Assembly: GCA_964509075.1 (NCBI GenBank)
Contig: CAZDWC010000001.1
Coordinates: 1 to 64,000, forward strand
Length of the DNA stretch: 64,000 bases
Source: UBA7239 sp964509075
Lineage (GTDB): Bacteria > Pseudomonadota > Gammaproteobacteria > Pseudomonadales > UBA7239
Direction of reading: 5' to 3'
In this document: piece after piece, positions 50,350 to 58,811 of the stretch
How positions within the stretch are numbered: the first letter of the stretch is position 1
How the letters are laid out: each line of letters starts with the position of its first letter
Notes under the pieces: generated by a model
The model's database searches: none
What the model was told of the DNA's origin: nothing
What the model saw: the letters and a program-made list of their open reading frames with translations, nothing else
Translations under genes and position numbers: made by a program

Positions 50350-51846
50350 ATGCCCCCCGTACGCACCCGCATTGCCCCTTCTCCCACTGGCGACCCACAC
50401 GTCGGCACCGCCTATATCGCGCTGTTCAACCTCTGCTTTGCCCGTCAGCACGGAGGCCAGTTCATCCTGCGCATTGAGGATACGGATCAGGCGCGCAGTA
50501 CGCCGGAGTCTGAGCAGGCGATTCTGGACTCCCTGCACTGGTTGGGCTTGCACTGGGACGAGGGCCCGGATGTCGGCGGACCGCATGGCCCGTATCGCCA
50601 GAGTGAGCGCATGGGGATATACAAGGACTATGCGCTGGAGTTGATCAACAAAGGGCATGCTTTCTACTGTTTTGCGACTTCCGAAGAGCTGGATCAGATG
50701 CGTGCCGAGCAGATGGCGCGCGGTGAAACCCCGAAATACGACGGCCGCGGCCTGTTGTTGACGCAGGATGAAGTCGAGCGGCGTCTGGCTGCCGGTGAGC
50801 CGCATGTGATTCGCATGAAAATCCCGGAGCAGGGCGCTTGCGAGATTGATGACTTGCTGCGTGGCAAGATTGTTATCGACTGGCAGCAAGTGGATATGCA
50901 GGTACTAATGAAAGCCGATGGCATGCCGACCTATCATCTTGCCAACGTAGTTGATGATCACCTGATGCAGATTTCGCACGTGATTCGCGGTGAAGAATGG
51001 ATCAACTCCGCGCCCAAACATATTTTGTTGTATCAGTATTTCGGCTGGGACGTACCTGTGTTCTGTCATTTGCCGCTGTTGCGCAACCCTGATAAATCCA
51101 AGCTGAGCAAACGCAAGAATCCCACCAGCATCAATTACTACCGACGCATGGGTTATATGCCGGAAGCGCTGTTGAACTATCTGGCGCGCATGGGTTGGTC
51201 GATGCCCAATGAAGAAGAAAAGTTCACGCTAAATGAGATGTTTGCCAACTTTGATTTGAAAAGCATCACACTGGGTGGTCCGGTGTTCGATATCGAAAAA
51301 CTGGATTGGCTGAACGGTCGCTGGATACGCGAGAATCTTGATGCGGATGCATTCGCTGCCCGCGTAGGCCAGTGGGCACTGAATGAAAACTATCTGAAAC
51401 CACTGATCCCCCTGATCCAGAGTCGCGTTGAGCGTTTTTCACAATTGCCGGCACTGGTGAGTTTTTTCTTCTCGGGTATGCCGGATATCAGCAAGGCGGA
51501 TTTTGATGCCTTGGGTCAGGACGACGAGCAGTTGCGCCGTGTGCTGCAATATACGGGCTGGATGCTGGACACTCAGCGCAGCTGGCAACGAGACGCTTTG
51601 TATGAATCCATCAAGGCACTGGCCGATGCGATGAATATCAAGTTCAAAATTTTCCTGCAGCCGTTGTTTATTGCGCTGACGGGCTCCACATCGTCGCCGC
51701 CACTGTTTGATTCGATGTCGTTACTGGGCTCGGATCTCACACGCGCACGACTGCGCGAGGCCTTGCAGGTGGCGGGAGGCGTATCGAAAAAAGAAAGCAA
51801 GCAGTGGGAGAAGGATTACAAGGCGCTGGGAGTTGGTGACAAATGA
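50350..51846 (+). CDS. gltX: Glutamate--tRNA ligase
   Basis: Charges tRNA-Glu. 498 residues from the ATG at 50350, where MPPVRTRIAPSPTGDPHVGT begins as in Pseudomonas GltX; the open frame begins 8 codons earlier. The HIGH motif is HVGT and the KMSKS motif is KLSKRKN. ILRIEDTDQARSTPESEQAI is the amino-acid-binding part, and the C-terminal half is the all-helical anticodon domain. Its stop overlaps the start of the RimK-family gene (ATGA). Confidence 0.97.
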   Translation: MPPVRTRIAPSPTGDPHVGTAYIALFNLCFARQHGGQFILRIEDTDQARSTPESEQAILDSLHWLGLHWDEGPDVGGPHGPYRQSERMGIYKDYALELINKGHAFYCFATSEELDQMRAEQMARGETPKYDGRGLLLTQDEVERRLAAGEPHVIRMKIPEQGACEIDDLLRGKIVIDWQQVDMQVLMKADGMPTYHLANVVDDHLMQISHVIRGEEWINSAPKHILLYQYFGWDVPVFCHLPLLRNPDKSKLSKRKNPTSINYYRRMGYMPEALLNYLARMGWSMPNEEEKFTLNEMFANFDLKSITLGGPVFDIEKLDWLNGRWIRENLDADAFAARVGQWALNENYLKPLIPLIQSRVERFSQLPALVSFFFSGMPDISKADFDALGQDDEQLRRVLQYTGWMLDTQRSWQRDALYESIKALADAMNIKFKIFLQPLFIALTGSTSSPPLFDSMSLLGSDLTRARLREALQVAGGVSKKESKQWEKDYKALGVGDK

Positions 51847-53300
51847 GTCGGCTGCTGGTTGTTGTTGACAAGCTGGAAGATTGGCGTGGGTTCTATCCTT
51901 CACAGGATGTCATCAGTGCGCATGATTACATCCAGAATTTCCAGACACAGGATCGTGTGCAGGTCATCAACCTCTGTAAACGCTATCGCTATCTCAGTGT
52001 GGGTTATTACGTCTCGTTGCTGGCCGAGGCGCGCGGTCATCGCGTCATGCCTTCGGTCAAGACCTTGTCTGATTTGAATGAGAAAGCCATTTTCAGTTTG
52101 CTGGATGAGGATTTCGAGCGACAGCTGTCCGCAGCGCTGGGCAACAAGGACGGTTTGCAGTTTGTCTGCAAGGTCTATTTCGGGCAGACCGACGAACAGG
52201 CCTTGCGCGATGTCGCGCGGCAGATTTTCGAACGCTACCCGGTGCCGGTGATGGAAATCGCGGTGCACCGCAAAGGCAACTGGCGTCTGCAATCAATACA
52301 GATGGTGGGTTTGTCAACGCTGGATGATCAGGAAGAAACTGCATTTGCCAATGCGCTGGAGTTTTTTTCGTCACGAGTCTGGCGCACCGAGCGCCCACGG
52401 CAGACCTATCGCTATGATTTGGCCATGTTGGTCAATCCCAAGGAGGCGATGTCTCCCAGTGATGAATCAGCGCTGAAAAAATTCGAGAAAGCAGGAAAAA
52501 AGCACGGCATTCTGGTAGAGCGCATTGGCAAGAAGGATCTGTTTCGTCTGGCAGAGTACGATGCACTGTTTATTCGCGAGACCACTGCGGTGCCGCACCA
52601 TACCTACCGTTTCGCGCGCAAGGCGGCGTCGGAAGGCATGGTGGTAATCGATGATCCCGAATCCATTCTCAAGTGCACCAACAAGATTTATCTGGCGAGT
52701 CTGCTGAATACTTACAAGTTGCCGGCACCGAAAACGCTTATCCTGAACAAGACCAAGTCACAGTCGTTACAGTCTGTTGTCGATGCGCTTGGCTTACCTA
52801 TCGTTTTGAAAATTCCGGATGGTTCGTTTTCGGTGGGAGTCACCAAGTCCTCAACGATCGAAGAGCTGCAGGCAAATCTGGATGAAATGTTTGACAAAAG
52901 TGCTCTCGTATTGGCGCAGGAATACATTTACACCGATTTCGATTGGCGTATTGGCGTGCTGAATAATCAGCCTTTGTATGCCTGTCGCTATTTCATGGCC
53001 AAAAAACATTGGCAGATATACCGGCATGAAGGTGATAAAACGCATTCCGGTGATTTTGATACGTTGCCCACCTACGAGGCGCCGGATGCGGTTATCAAAG
53101 CAGCTCTGGATGTTTGCAAACGCATTGGCGATGGTTTCTACGGTGTGGATATCAAGCAGAAAGACGATAAGGTTTACATCATTGAGGTCAATGACAATCC
53201 TTCGGTGGATTCTGGCGTCGAGGATGATTTTCTCAAGGAAAAACTTTACGACCTGATCATGGCGGAGTTCCGGCGCAGGCTGGATGCGGGAGAGCGTTGA
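51843..53300 (+). CDS. RimK-family ATP-grasp ligase with N-terminal RLAN domain
   Basis: 485 residues. The N-terminal about 150 residues (LLVVVDKLEDWRGFYPSQDV, YLSVGYYVSLLAEARGHRVM) are the RimK-like ATP-grasp N-terminal (RLAN) domain; the C-terminal half is ATP-grasp, with LPIVLKIPDGSFSVGV, QEYIYTDFDWRIGVLNNQP and the Mg-binding end FYGVDIKQKDDKVYIIEVND. Family members add amino acids (often glutamate) to peptides or proteins; the substrate here is not known. It overlaps gltX by four bases, and its own stop overlaps the next gene, so the three genes form one operon. Confidence 0.9.
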   Translation: MSRLLVVVDKLEDWRGFYPSQDVISAHDYIQNFQTQDRVQVINLCKRYRYLSVGYYVSLLAEARGHRVMPSVKTLSDLNEKAIFSLLDEDFERQLSAALGNKDGLQFVCKVYFGQTDEQALRDVARQIFERYPVPVMEIAVHRKGNWRLQSIQMVGLSTLDDQEETAFANALEFFSSRVWRTERPRQTYRYDLAMLVNPKEAMSPSDESALKKFEKAGKKHGILVERIGKKDLFRLAEYDALFIRETTAVPHHTYRFARKAASEGMVVIDDPESILKCTNKIYLASLLNTYKLPAPKTLILNKTKSQSLQSVVDALGLPIVLKIPDGSFSVGVTKSSTIEELQANLDEMFDKSALVLAQEYIYTDFDWRIGVLNNQPLYACRYFMAKKHWQIYRHEGDKTHSGDFDTLPTYEAPDAVIKAALDVCKRIGDGFYGVDIKQKDDKVYIIEVNDNPSVDSGVEDDFLKEKLYDLIMAEFRRRLDAGER

Positions 53301-53743
53301 TGCGTAAACATGCCGGGTGTGCAATTGTGCTGGCCAGTCTATTGGCGGGTTGTGTGTTTGAAGATATGCCAGTGGCGCAGGATGGTGTGCTGGAAACCAC
53401 CATCGGCCACGATGGCAGCAAGCAATTTGTCTATCGTGTGCCGGCAAGGCCGGAAAGGGATGAACGCATGTCGAGTGCTGAAGCGCAGCGTGCACGCGAC
53501 AATCATGCCAATGATGGCGGATTTAACGGGCGCAACATGCGTCCTGAAGAATCAGGCATGGGCAGGCGCAAGGAAGGTGCAGAAAAAATGCTGGCAGAGC
53601 AGGCAAAAAACCGTGTGGCTGCCAGCGGTTATTGCCGCAAGGGTTTCATCACCATTGAAACCAGTACCGATCCGCTGGATACCTATTTGCGTGGCGAGTG
53701 CGAGGATGCGGCAACTGATGCCGACCGCAAGAAATTCCGATAA
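53300..53743 (+). CDS. Small lipoprotein of unknown function
   Basis: 147 residues. The ATG at 53300 shares a base with the RimK-family stop (TGATG). Signal II with lipobox LAGC (LASLLAGCVFED); Asp at +4/Glu at +3 rather than at +2 predicts outer-membrane sorting. The rest is charged and probably disordered, with two Cys (YCRKGFITIE, RGECEDAA). Not recognised. Downstream of and coupled to the RimK-family gene; convergent with ychF with a 6-bp gap. Confidence 0.8.
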   Translation: MRKHAGCAIVLASLLAGCVFEDMPVAQDGVLETTIGHDGSKQFVYRVPARPERDERMSSAEAQRARDNHANDGGFNGRNMRPEESGMGRRKEGAEKMLAEQAKNRVAASGYCRKGFITIETSTDPLDTYLRGECEDAATDADRKKFR

Positions 53744-53749
53744 ACGTCG

Positions 53750-54841
53750 TCAGACGTTAAACCGGAAATGCATCACGTCGCCATCCTTCACAATGTAATC
53801 CTTGCCTTCCAGTCGCCACTTGCCGGCGTCTTTTGCACCCTGTTCACCCTTGTATTGCACGAAGTCTTCGTAGGCCATGACTTCGGCGCGGATAAAGCCT
53901 TTTTCAAAGTCGGTGTGAATGACGGCTGCAGCCTTGGGTGCGGTGGCACCGACAGGAATCGTCCAGGCGCGCACTTCTTTCACGCCGGCCGTGAAGTAGG
54001 TGTGCAGGTTGAGTAACTGGTAGCCGGCGCGAATCACACGGTTCAAGCCCGGCTCTTCCATTCCCAGCGTTTCCAGAAATTCAGCTTTGTCGGCTTCGTC
54101 GAGCTCGGCAATTTCGGCTTCGATCTTGTTGCAAATCGGCACGACGATGGCGTTTTCATCGGCGGCAATTTTTTTTACGGCGTCGAGGTGCGGATTGTTT
54201 TCAAAGCCGTCTTCGGCGACGTTGGCGATGTACATGGTGGGCTTGATGGTGATCAGGCACAGCGGCTTCAGCAGCGCCAGATCATCGCTGTCCAGTTTTA
54301 CGGTGCTGGCGCGTTTGCCTTCTGCGAGTACGGGTTGCACTTTTTCCAATACATTTTTCAGTGCCTGCGCATCCTTGTCGCCGCTTTTGGCCTGTTTCTG
54401 GCAGCGCAGCAGCGATTTTTCCACCGTGTCGAGATCGGCCAGTGCCAGTTCCATGTTGATGATTTCAATGTCGTCTACCGGATTGATGCGGTTGGCGACG
54501 TGGATCACGTTGTCATCGGCAAAGCAGCGCACTACATGCGCGATGGCATCCGTCTCGCGGATATTGGCGAGAAACTTGTTGCCCAATCCTTCGCCCTTCG
54601 ACGCACCAGCGACAAGACCAGCGATATCAACGAATTCCATTGTGGTCGGCAGTACACGCTCCGGATTCACAATCTCGGCCAGCGCCTGCAAACGATGATC
54701 GGGCACCGGCACAATGCCGGTGTTGGGTTCAATGGTGCAGAACGGAAAGTTCTGCGCTTCGATGCCGGCCTTGGTCAGTGCGTTGAACAGTGTGGATTTG
54801 CCGACATTGGGCAGACCGACGATACCGCAATTGAATCCCAT
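53750..54841 (-). CDS. ychF: Redox-regulated ATPase / Obg-like GTPase YchF
   Basis: 363 residues, same length as E. coli YchF; ribosome-associated OLA1-type P-loop ATPase. N-terminal MGFNCGIVGLPNVGKSTLFN carries the P-loop; FVDIAGLVAGASKGEGLGNK is switch II/G3; the C-terminal TGS domain ends KDYIVKDGDVMHFRFNV. Downstream of pth on the same strand (27-bp gap), the conserved pth-ychF pair. Confidence 0.97.
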   Translation of the reverse strand: MGFNCGIVGLPNVGKSTLFNALTKAGIEAQNFPFCTIEPNTGIVPVPDHRLQALAEIVNPERVLPTTMEFVDIAGLVAGASKGEGLGNKFLANIRETDAIAHVVRCFADDNVIHVANRINPVDDIEIINMELALADLDTVEKSLLRCQKQAKSGDKDAQALKNVLEKVQPVLAEGKRASTVKLDSDDLALLKPLCLITIKPTMYIANVAEDGFENNPHLDAVKKIAADENAIVVPICNKIEAEIAELDEADKAEFLETLGMEEPGLNRVIRAGYQLLNLHTYFTAGVKEVRAWTIPVGATAPKAAAVIHTDFEKGFIRAEVMAYEDFVQYKGEQGAKDAGKWRLEGKDYIVKDGDVMHFRFNV

Positions 54842-54868
54842 GATCTGAACCTCTGTGTGAACGTGTTT

Positions 54869-55453
54869 TCAGTTGTTGGTGTGCAAGGCATGCATGGCTT
54901 TGTCCAGATTGCCGGAGACGGCATCGGGAAGAACACGCAGGGCTTTGTTGATGCTGTCTTCAATAAGCTGGTAATCGTCGGGCGCGGCTTTTTTCAGAAC
55001 ATAGTCGGCCACCATTTTTGCGTGGCCGGGATGGCCGATGCCGATACGCAAGCGCATGAAGCTGTTCTGGTTGCCGAGTGCGCTGATGATATCGCGCAGG
55101 CCGTTGTGCCCGCCGTGGCCGCCGCCGGTTTTTAAACGTGCGGTGCCTGGCGCGAGATCGAGTTCATCGTGCGCAACCAGTATATTTTCAGCGGCAATTT
55201 TGTAGAAATTGGCGATGGCGCCCACCGACTGGCCGCTGCGATTCATGTAGGTAAGTGGCAGCAGCAAGCGTACAGGCTGGTGATTAATGCTGATTTGCGC
55301 AGTGAGGCCTGAGAATTTTTTTTCTTCCTGCCAATTGGCGCGATGGTCGCTGGCCAGTTGCGCAACAAAATCCGCACCGGCGTTGTGGCGGGTGTGTTCG
55401 TATTCGCGGCCGGGATTGCCGAGTCCGACAATCAACTGGATCTTTTCGCTCAT
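54869..55453 (-). CDS. pth: Peptidyl-tRNA hydrolase
   Basis: Releases peptides from prematurely dropped peptidyl-tRNA. 194 residues. LIVGLGNPGREYEHTRHNAG carries the catalytic His; LTYMNRSGQSVGAI and LVAHDELDLAPGTARLKTGG with the active-site Asp are intact, as is GHNGLRDIISALG. Starts after a strong terminator that separates it from rplY, so it probably has its own promoter or partial read-through; followed by ychF. Confidence 0.97.
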   Translation of the reverse strand: MSEKIQLIVGLGNPGREYEHTRHNAGADFVAQLASDHRANWQEEKKFSGLTAQISINHQPVRLLLPLTYMNRSGQSVGAIANFYKIAAENILVAHDELDLAPGTARLKTGGGHGGHNGLRDIISALGNQNSFMRLRIGIGHPGHAKMVADYVLKKAAPDDYQLIEDSINKALRVLPDAVSGNLDKAMHALHTNN

Positions 55454-55475
55454 GGCAGTGTCTGGTGTGGCCTAT

Positions 55476-55505
55476 AAAAAAGGCCAGCAGGTGCTGGCCT
55501 TTTTT
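55476..55505. terminator. Bidirectional terminator between rplY and pth
   Basis: Perfect 14-bp inverted repeat (55476-55489 and 55492-55505): A6-GGCCAGCA, loop GG, TGCTGGCC-T6. On the minus strand it lies between the rplY stop and the pth start. Confidence 0.9.
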
Positions 55506-55519
55506 GCTGCAGCAGGGGC

Positions 55520-56107
55520 TCAGTCGCCTTTGACGGCGTTGACGGCCACCACGGGCAGGTCGTGGTCGGCGCCGTGAGACAGGGCTACAGACTCGACCCC
55601 TTTCGGCAGTTTGAGGTCAGAGATGTGTACAACCTGGCCGACTTCAACGGCAGCCAGATCCACCTCGATGTACTCAGGCAGATCGGCAGCCAGACAGCTC
55701 ACTTCAACATCATTCATGCTGTGACTGATGGCGCCGCCCTGCTGCTTAACGCCGATGCAGCTGTCTTCGTTCAGGAAGTGCAGCGGGACGCGCATATGGA
55801 TCTTGCGTGTACCGGAGACGCGCTGGAAATCCACGTGCAGGATGCGTGGAGCCGCCGGGTGACGTTGCAGGTCACGCAGCAATACCTTGTGCGGTTGGCC
55901 ATCAACGTTGAGCGTGATGATGCTGCTGTAGAACGCTTCGGCATCGAGACACTTCATCAGGTCTTTGTGTGGCACGCTGAGCATGGCGGCAGGTTTGTCG
56001 TCGCCATAGAGAATGGCCGGAACGAGATCGTTCAGGCGACGCAGGCGGCGGCTCGCACCCTTCCCCTTGTCGGCCCGAGCTTGTGCTTGCAGTGTAAAGC
56101 TGGACAT
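55520..56107 (-). CDS. rplY: 50S ribosomal protein L25/general stress protein Ctc
   Basis: 5S rRNA-binding ribosomal protein of the two-domain CTC/TL5 type. The start at 56107 (MSSFTLQAQARADKGKGASR) follows GAGG; the open frame runs 27 codons further upstream. 195 residues, about twice the single-domain E. coli L25: N-terminal L25 domain (RRLRRLNDLVPAILYGDDKP) and the C-terminal TL5 domain (about 95-190, VEVSCLAADLPEYIEVDL). Located between prs and pth as in many proteobacteria. Confidence 0.95.
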   Translation of the reverse strand: MSSFTLQAQARADKGKGASRRLRRLNDLVPAILYGDDKPAAMLSVPHKDLMKCLDAEAFYSSIITLNVDGQPHKVLLRDLQRHPAAPRILHVDFQRVSGTRKIHMRVPLHFLNEDSCIGVKQQGGAISHSMNDVEVSCLAADLPEYIEVDLAAVEVGQVVHISDLKLPKGVESVALSHGADHDLPVVAVNAVKGD

Positions 56108-56228
56108 GGTTTTTACCTCATTGTGCAAAGCCATGTAACTGTAAAAGCAAAGGCTTTGCGGTTGTTGTTGCCGGGCATTTGCGACCAATGCCGGCGCTTT
56201 ACCTCAGTGCTGATCAGGAAAACCTGGA

Positions 56229-57170
56229 TCAGGAAAACATGGCACTGATGGATTCTTCATTGCTGACGCGACGCATCGCTTCAGCCAACAGATTGGCCAT
56301 CGTCAGTTGGCGAATCTTGCTGCATTTTTTCATTTCGTCACTGAGTGGAATGGTGTCGGTGACGATCAGCTCATCCAGTGTCGAGTTGTTGAGATTTTCC
56401 AGGGCCTTGCCGGACAGCACCGGGTGCGTGCAGTAGGCGTAGACCTTGCCGGCGCCATTGGCTTTCAGGGCGTCTGCAGCCTTGCACAGGGTGCCGGCAG
56501 TGTCGACGATGTCATCGACCAGCACGCAGGTGCGGCCTTCGACTTCGCCGATAATGTTCATGACCTCACTGACGTTGGCCTGCGGGCGACGCTTGTCGAT
56601 GATGGCGAGATCGGTCTGCAATTCCTTGGCGACGGCGCGGGCGCGCACTACGCCGCCGATATCGGGTGATACCACCAGCAGGTTGTCGTGTTTCTGGGCG
56701 CGGATATCGTCGAGCAGAACCGGCGAACCGTAGACGTTGTCTACCGGTACATCGAAAAAGCCCTGAATCTGTTCGGCGTGCAGGTCAACGGTGAGTACGC
56801 GGTCGACGCCGGCGCCAACCAGCATGTCGGCACACACCTTGGCGCTGATGGGTACGCGCGCCGAGCGCACACGGCGATCCTGACGCGCATAACCGAAATA
56901 GGGCACTACAGCCGTGATGCGCGCGGCGGAGGCGCGGCGCAGGGCGTCGGCCATGAACAGCACTTCCATCAGGTTGCGGTTTGGCGGTGCACAGGTGGGC
57001 TGCACGATAAATACGTCGCCGCCGCGAACGTTTTCGTTCAGCTCAACGCAGATCTCGCCGTCGGAGAAAGTCTTGACAGTGGCATCGCCGAGGCGGATGC
57101 CCAGTCGCTGCACGATGCGGTTGGCCAGCTCTCGGTTGGCGTTGCCGGAAAAAACCATGAAGTTGGACAT
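56229..57170 (-). CDS. prs: Ribose-phosphate pyrophosphokinase
   Basis: Makes PRPP from ribose-5-phosphate and ATP. 313 residues from the ATG at 57170 (MSNFMVFSGNANRELANRIV). YFGYARQDRRVRSARVPISA, VDLHAEQIQGFFDVPVDNVY and the PRPP-binding loop VLVDDIVDTAGTLCKAADAL are intact. The tRNA-Gln gene lies 42 bp upstream on the same strand, without a clear terminator in between, so prs may be transcribed from the lolB-ispE-tRNA unit as well as from its own promoter. Confidence 0.97.
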   Translation of the reverse strand: MSNFMVFSGNANRELANRIVQRLGIRLGDATVKTFSDGEICVELNENVRGGDVFIVQPTCAPPNRNLMEVLFMADALRRASAARITAVVPYFGYARQDRRVRSARVPISAKVCADMLVGAGVDRVLTVDLHAEQIQGFFDVPVDNVYGSPVLLDDIRAQKHDNLLVVSPDIGGVVRARAVAKELQTDLAIIDKRRPQANVSEVMNIIGEVEGRTCVLVDDIVDTAGTLCKAADALKANGAGKVYAYCTHPVLSGKALENLNNSTLDELIVTDTIPLSDEMKKCSKIRQLTMANLLAEAMRRVSNEESISAMFS

Positions 57171-57212
57171 GCGGGCGACCCTGGTTTTTGTGTGCAGCTG
57201 CAGCAAAAAAAA

Positions 57213-57287
57213 TGGCAGGGGTAGAAGGATTCGAACCTCCGAGTGGCAGGATCAAAACCTGCTGCCTTACCGCTTGGCGATACCCCT
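57213..57287 (-). tRNA. tRNA-Gln (anticodon TTG)
   Basis: 75 nt with encoded CCA. The minus strand begins AGGGGTATCGCCAAGCGGTA; acceptor AGGGGTA/TACCCCT, anticodon stem GCAGG/CCTGC with loop TTTTGAT (anticodon TTG), T loop GTTCGAATC. The first 21 nt also encode the last residues and stop of ispE (57267-57287). Confidence 0.97.
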
Positions 57288-58145
57288 GTGGTTTGTACAG
57301 TTGTCTGTACCGTATTGTAGCTGGCGATGCACGGGTGAAAGATTCACGCCTCTCGCCACGAAACCGCGCCATGAGGCGGGCTTCTGTGCCAATACCGCTT
57401 CTGCTCGTTCGCGATCACTAAAGGCGGCGAACACGCTGGCACCGGTACCGGTCATCAGGCAGGCCGTGTGGCGGGACAGCCATTCCAGGGCATTTTTGAC
57501 CGCTGGATAGCGTTTTTCCACCACCGGTTGGCAGTCGTTTCGACCCCCCCCCTGCAAGAAGGCGGCTATTGTGATGGGGGGCGTGTTGCGTGTCAATTCC
57601 TCTGCGCGGAAGATTTCTGCTGTATTCACGGCGCAATCCGGTGTCAATACCAGAAACCAGTGATCGGGCAGCGCCAGCGGCGTCAGTTGTTCGCCCACGC
57701 CTTCGGCCCAGCTGCTGTGGCCGCGCACGAAAACTGGCACGTCTGCGCCTAGTTGTAGGCCCAGTTGTGCCAGCGTGTCGATGTCGAGTTGCAGATTCCA
57801 CAGTTGGTTCAGTGCCAGCAGGGTGGTCGCTGCATCCGAACTGCCGCCGCCAAGGCCGCCGCCGGCAGGCAGGCGTTTTGTGAGCGCGATTTCGGCCCCC
57901 TGCTCGCAGTGGCTGTGCTGCTGGAGCAGGCGCGCGGCGCGCACGATCAGGTTCTGCTCGGCCGGCACGCCAGCCACTTCTCCGGCAAGCGTGATGCTGC
58001 CGTCTGCTCGCAAGCTGAACGCCAGTTCATCGCCATAATCAAGTATCTGAAATACGGTCTGCAGCAAATGGTAACCGTCGGCACGCCGCCCGGTGATGTG
58101 CAGGAACAGGTTGAGTTTGGCGGGTGCGGGTAGTGTCAGCTGCAT
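57267..58145 (-). CDS. ispE: 4-diphosphocytidyl-2-C-methyl-D-erythritol kinase
   Basis: GHMP kinase of the MEP isoprenoid pathway. 292 residues from the ATG at 58145 (MQLTLPAPAKLNLFLHITGR), which overlaps the lolB stop (ATGA). The ATP-binding motif LPAGGGLGGGSSDAATTL and the C-terminal MTGTGASVFAAF are intact. The family normally ends close to LSPVHRQL; here about 16 further residues follow, and the stop codon TAA is inside the D arm of tRNA-Gln. A run of nine G (complement of 57544-57552) encodes the Gly tract in FLQGGGRND. Confidence 0.96.
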   Translation of the reverse strand: MQLTLPAPAKLNLFLHITGRRADGYHLLQTVFQILDYGDELAFSLRADGSITLAGEVAGVPAEQNLIVRAARLLQQHSHCEQGAEIALTKRLPAGGGLGGGSSDAATTLLALNQLWNLQLDIDTLAQLGLQLGADVPVFVRGHSSWAEGVGEQLTPLALPDHWFLVLTPDCAVNTAEIFRAEELTRNTPPITIAAFLQGGGRNDCQPVVEKRYPAVKNALEWLSRHTACLMTGTGASVFAAFSDRERAEAVLAQKPASWRGFVARGVNLSPVHRQLQYGTDNCTNHRGIAKR

Positions 58146-58735
58146 CACAACTGCCACTGCTTGATGATCAGAGTGATGCGCGTATCGCCACGCACAGCCT
58201 CGATGCGTCCGGGCAGGCTGACATCCTGCACATTGCGGTAGTCGCTGAAGCGGATACGCCAGTCATCCTGCTGTATTTCAGACAGCAATCCTGTCGCTGT
58301 GTAGGCGATGGTGGTGGTTTTCAGGTGCTGCGAAGGCAGGCCGCGCAGCCAGGCTGTCAGTTCCGTGGCGGGGAGCGGCCAGCCAATCAGTTTCTGCGAA
58401 AGAGCTTCTGCGGAGCCGGCCTGTTCCCGCAGTTCACCCTGTTCGAAACGCACCCCGCCGGGAATGCCATAGATGTGGGTGGCCTTGAGGCCGGCCGGGC
58501 CGCTCAGGTGGATGTCGAATGCCTCGCCATCCTGCTGCCACTGGATGCGTGCGGTGTCGGACTGGCGAGGTGCGCGCACGGCGAGCTTACCCTCCAGTTG
58601 CCAATGGCTGATAGCCCTTAGTCGATTCTGCAAGGGGAGATCCGGTGTGCCGTGTACCTGTGGCTGTTGCAGGCTTGCACATCCGGCCATCCACAGCGTC
58701 AACAACAGCATTGGCAACTTGCAGTGTTTCGTCAT
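58145..58735 (-). CDS. lolB: Outer membrane lipoprotein LolB
   Basis: Receives lipoproteins from LolA and inserts them into the outer membrane. 196 residues from the ATG at 58735; lipobox MAGC in LLLTLWMAGCASLQQPQ. The mature domain has HWQLEGKLAVRAPRQSDTAR and the later LIGWPLPATELTAWLRGLP, typical of LolB. It precedes ispE with an ATGA overlap, the conserved lolB-ispE order. The frame is open upstream to 58831 but the lipobox position fixes the start. Confidence 0.93.
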   Translation of the reverse strand: MTKHCKLPMLLLTLWMAGCASLQQPQVHGTPDLPLQNRLRAISHWQLEGKLAVRAPRQSDTARIQWQQDGEAFDIHLSGPAGLKATHIYGIPGGVRFEQGELREQAGSAEALSQKLIGWPLPATELTAWLRGLPSQHLKTTTIAYTATGLLSEIQQDDWRIRFSDYRNVQDVSLPGRIEAVRGDTRITLIIKQWQL

Positions 58736-58811
58736 GTTTCTCCACCAGGCGTATTCAGCAATCAACAAAAAGGGTGTGTACGATACCCTACAATCAAAAG
58801 CAGGGGCGACC

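Noticed and set aside
53743..53758. AACGTC-GTCA-GACGTT hairpin between the convergent lipoprotein and ychF genes as a terminator
   Set aside because: Six-base stem without a U-run.
58473..58811. Longer open frame upstream of the CorA-type gene
   Set aside because: It is antisense to lolB; similarity to the CorA family begins only after the ATG at 58812.
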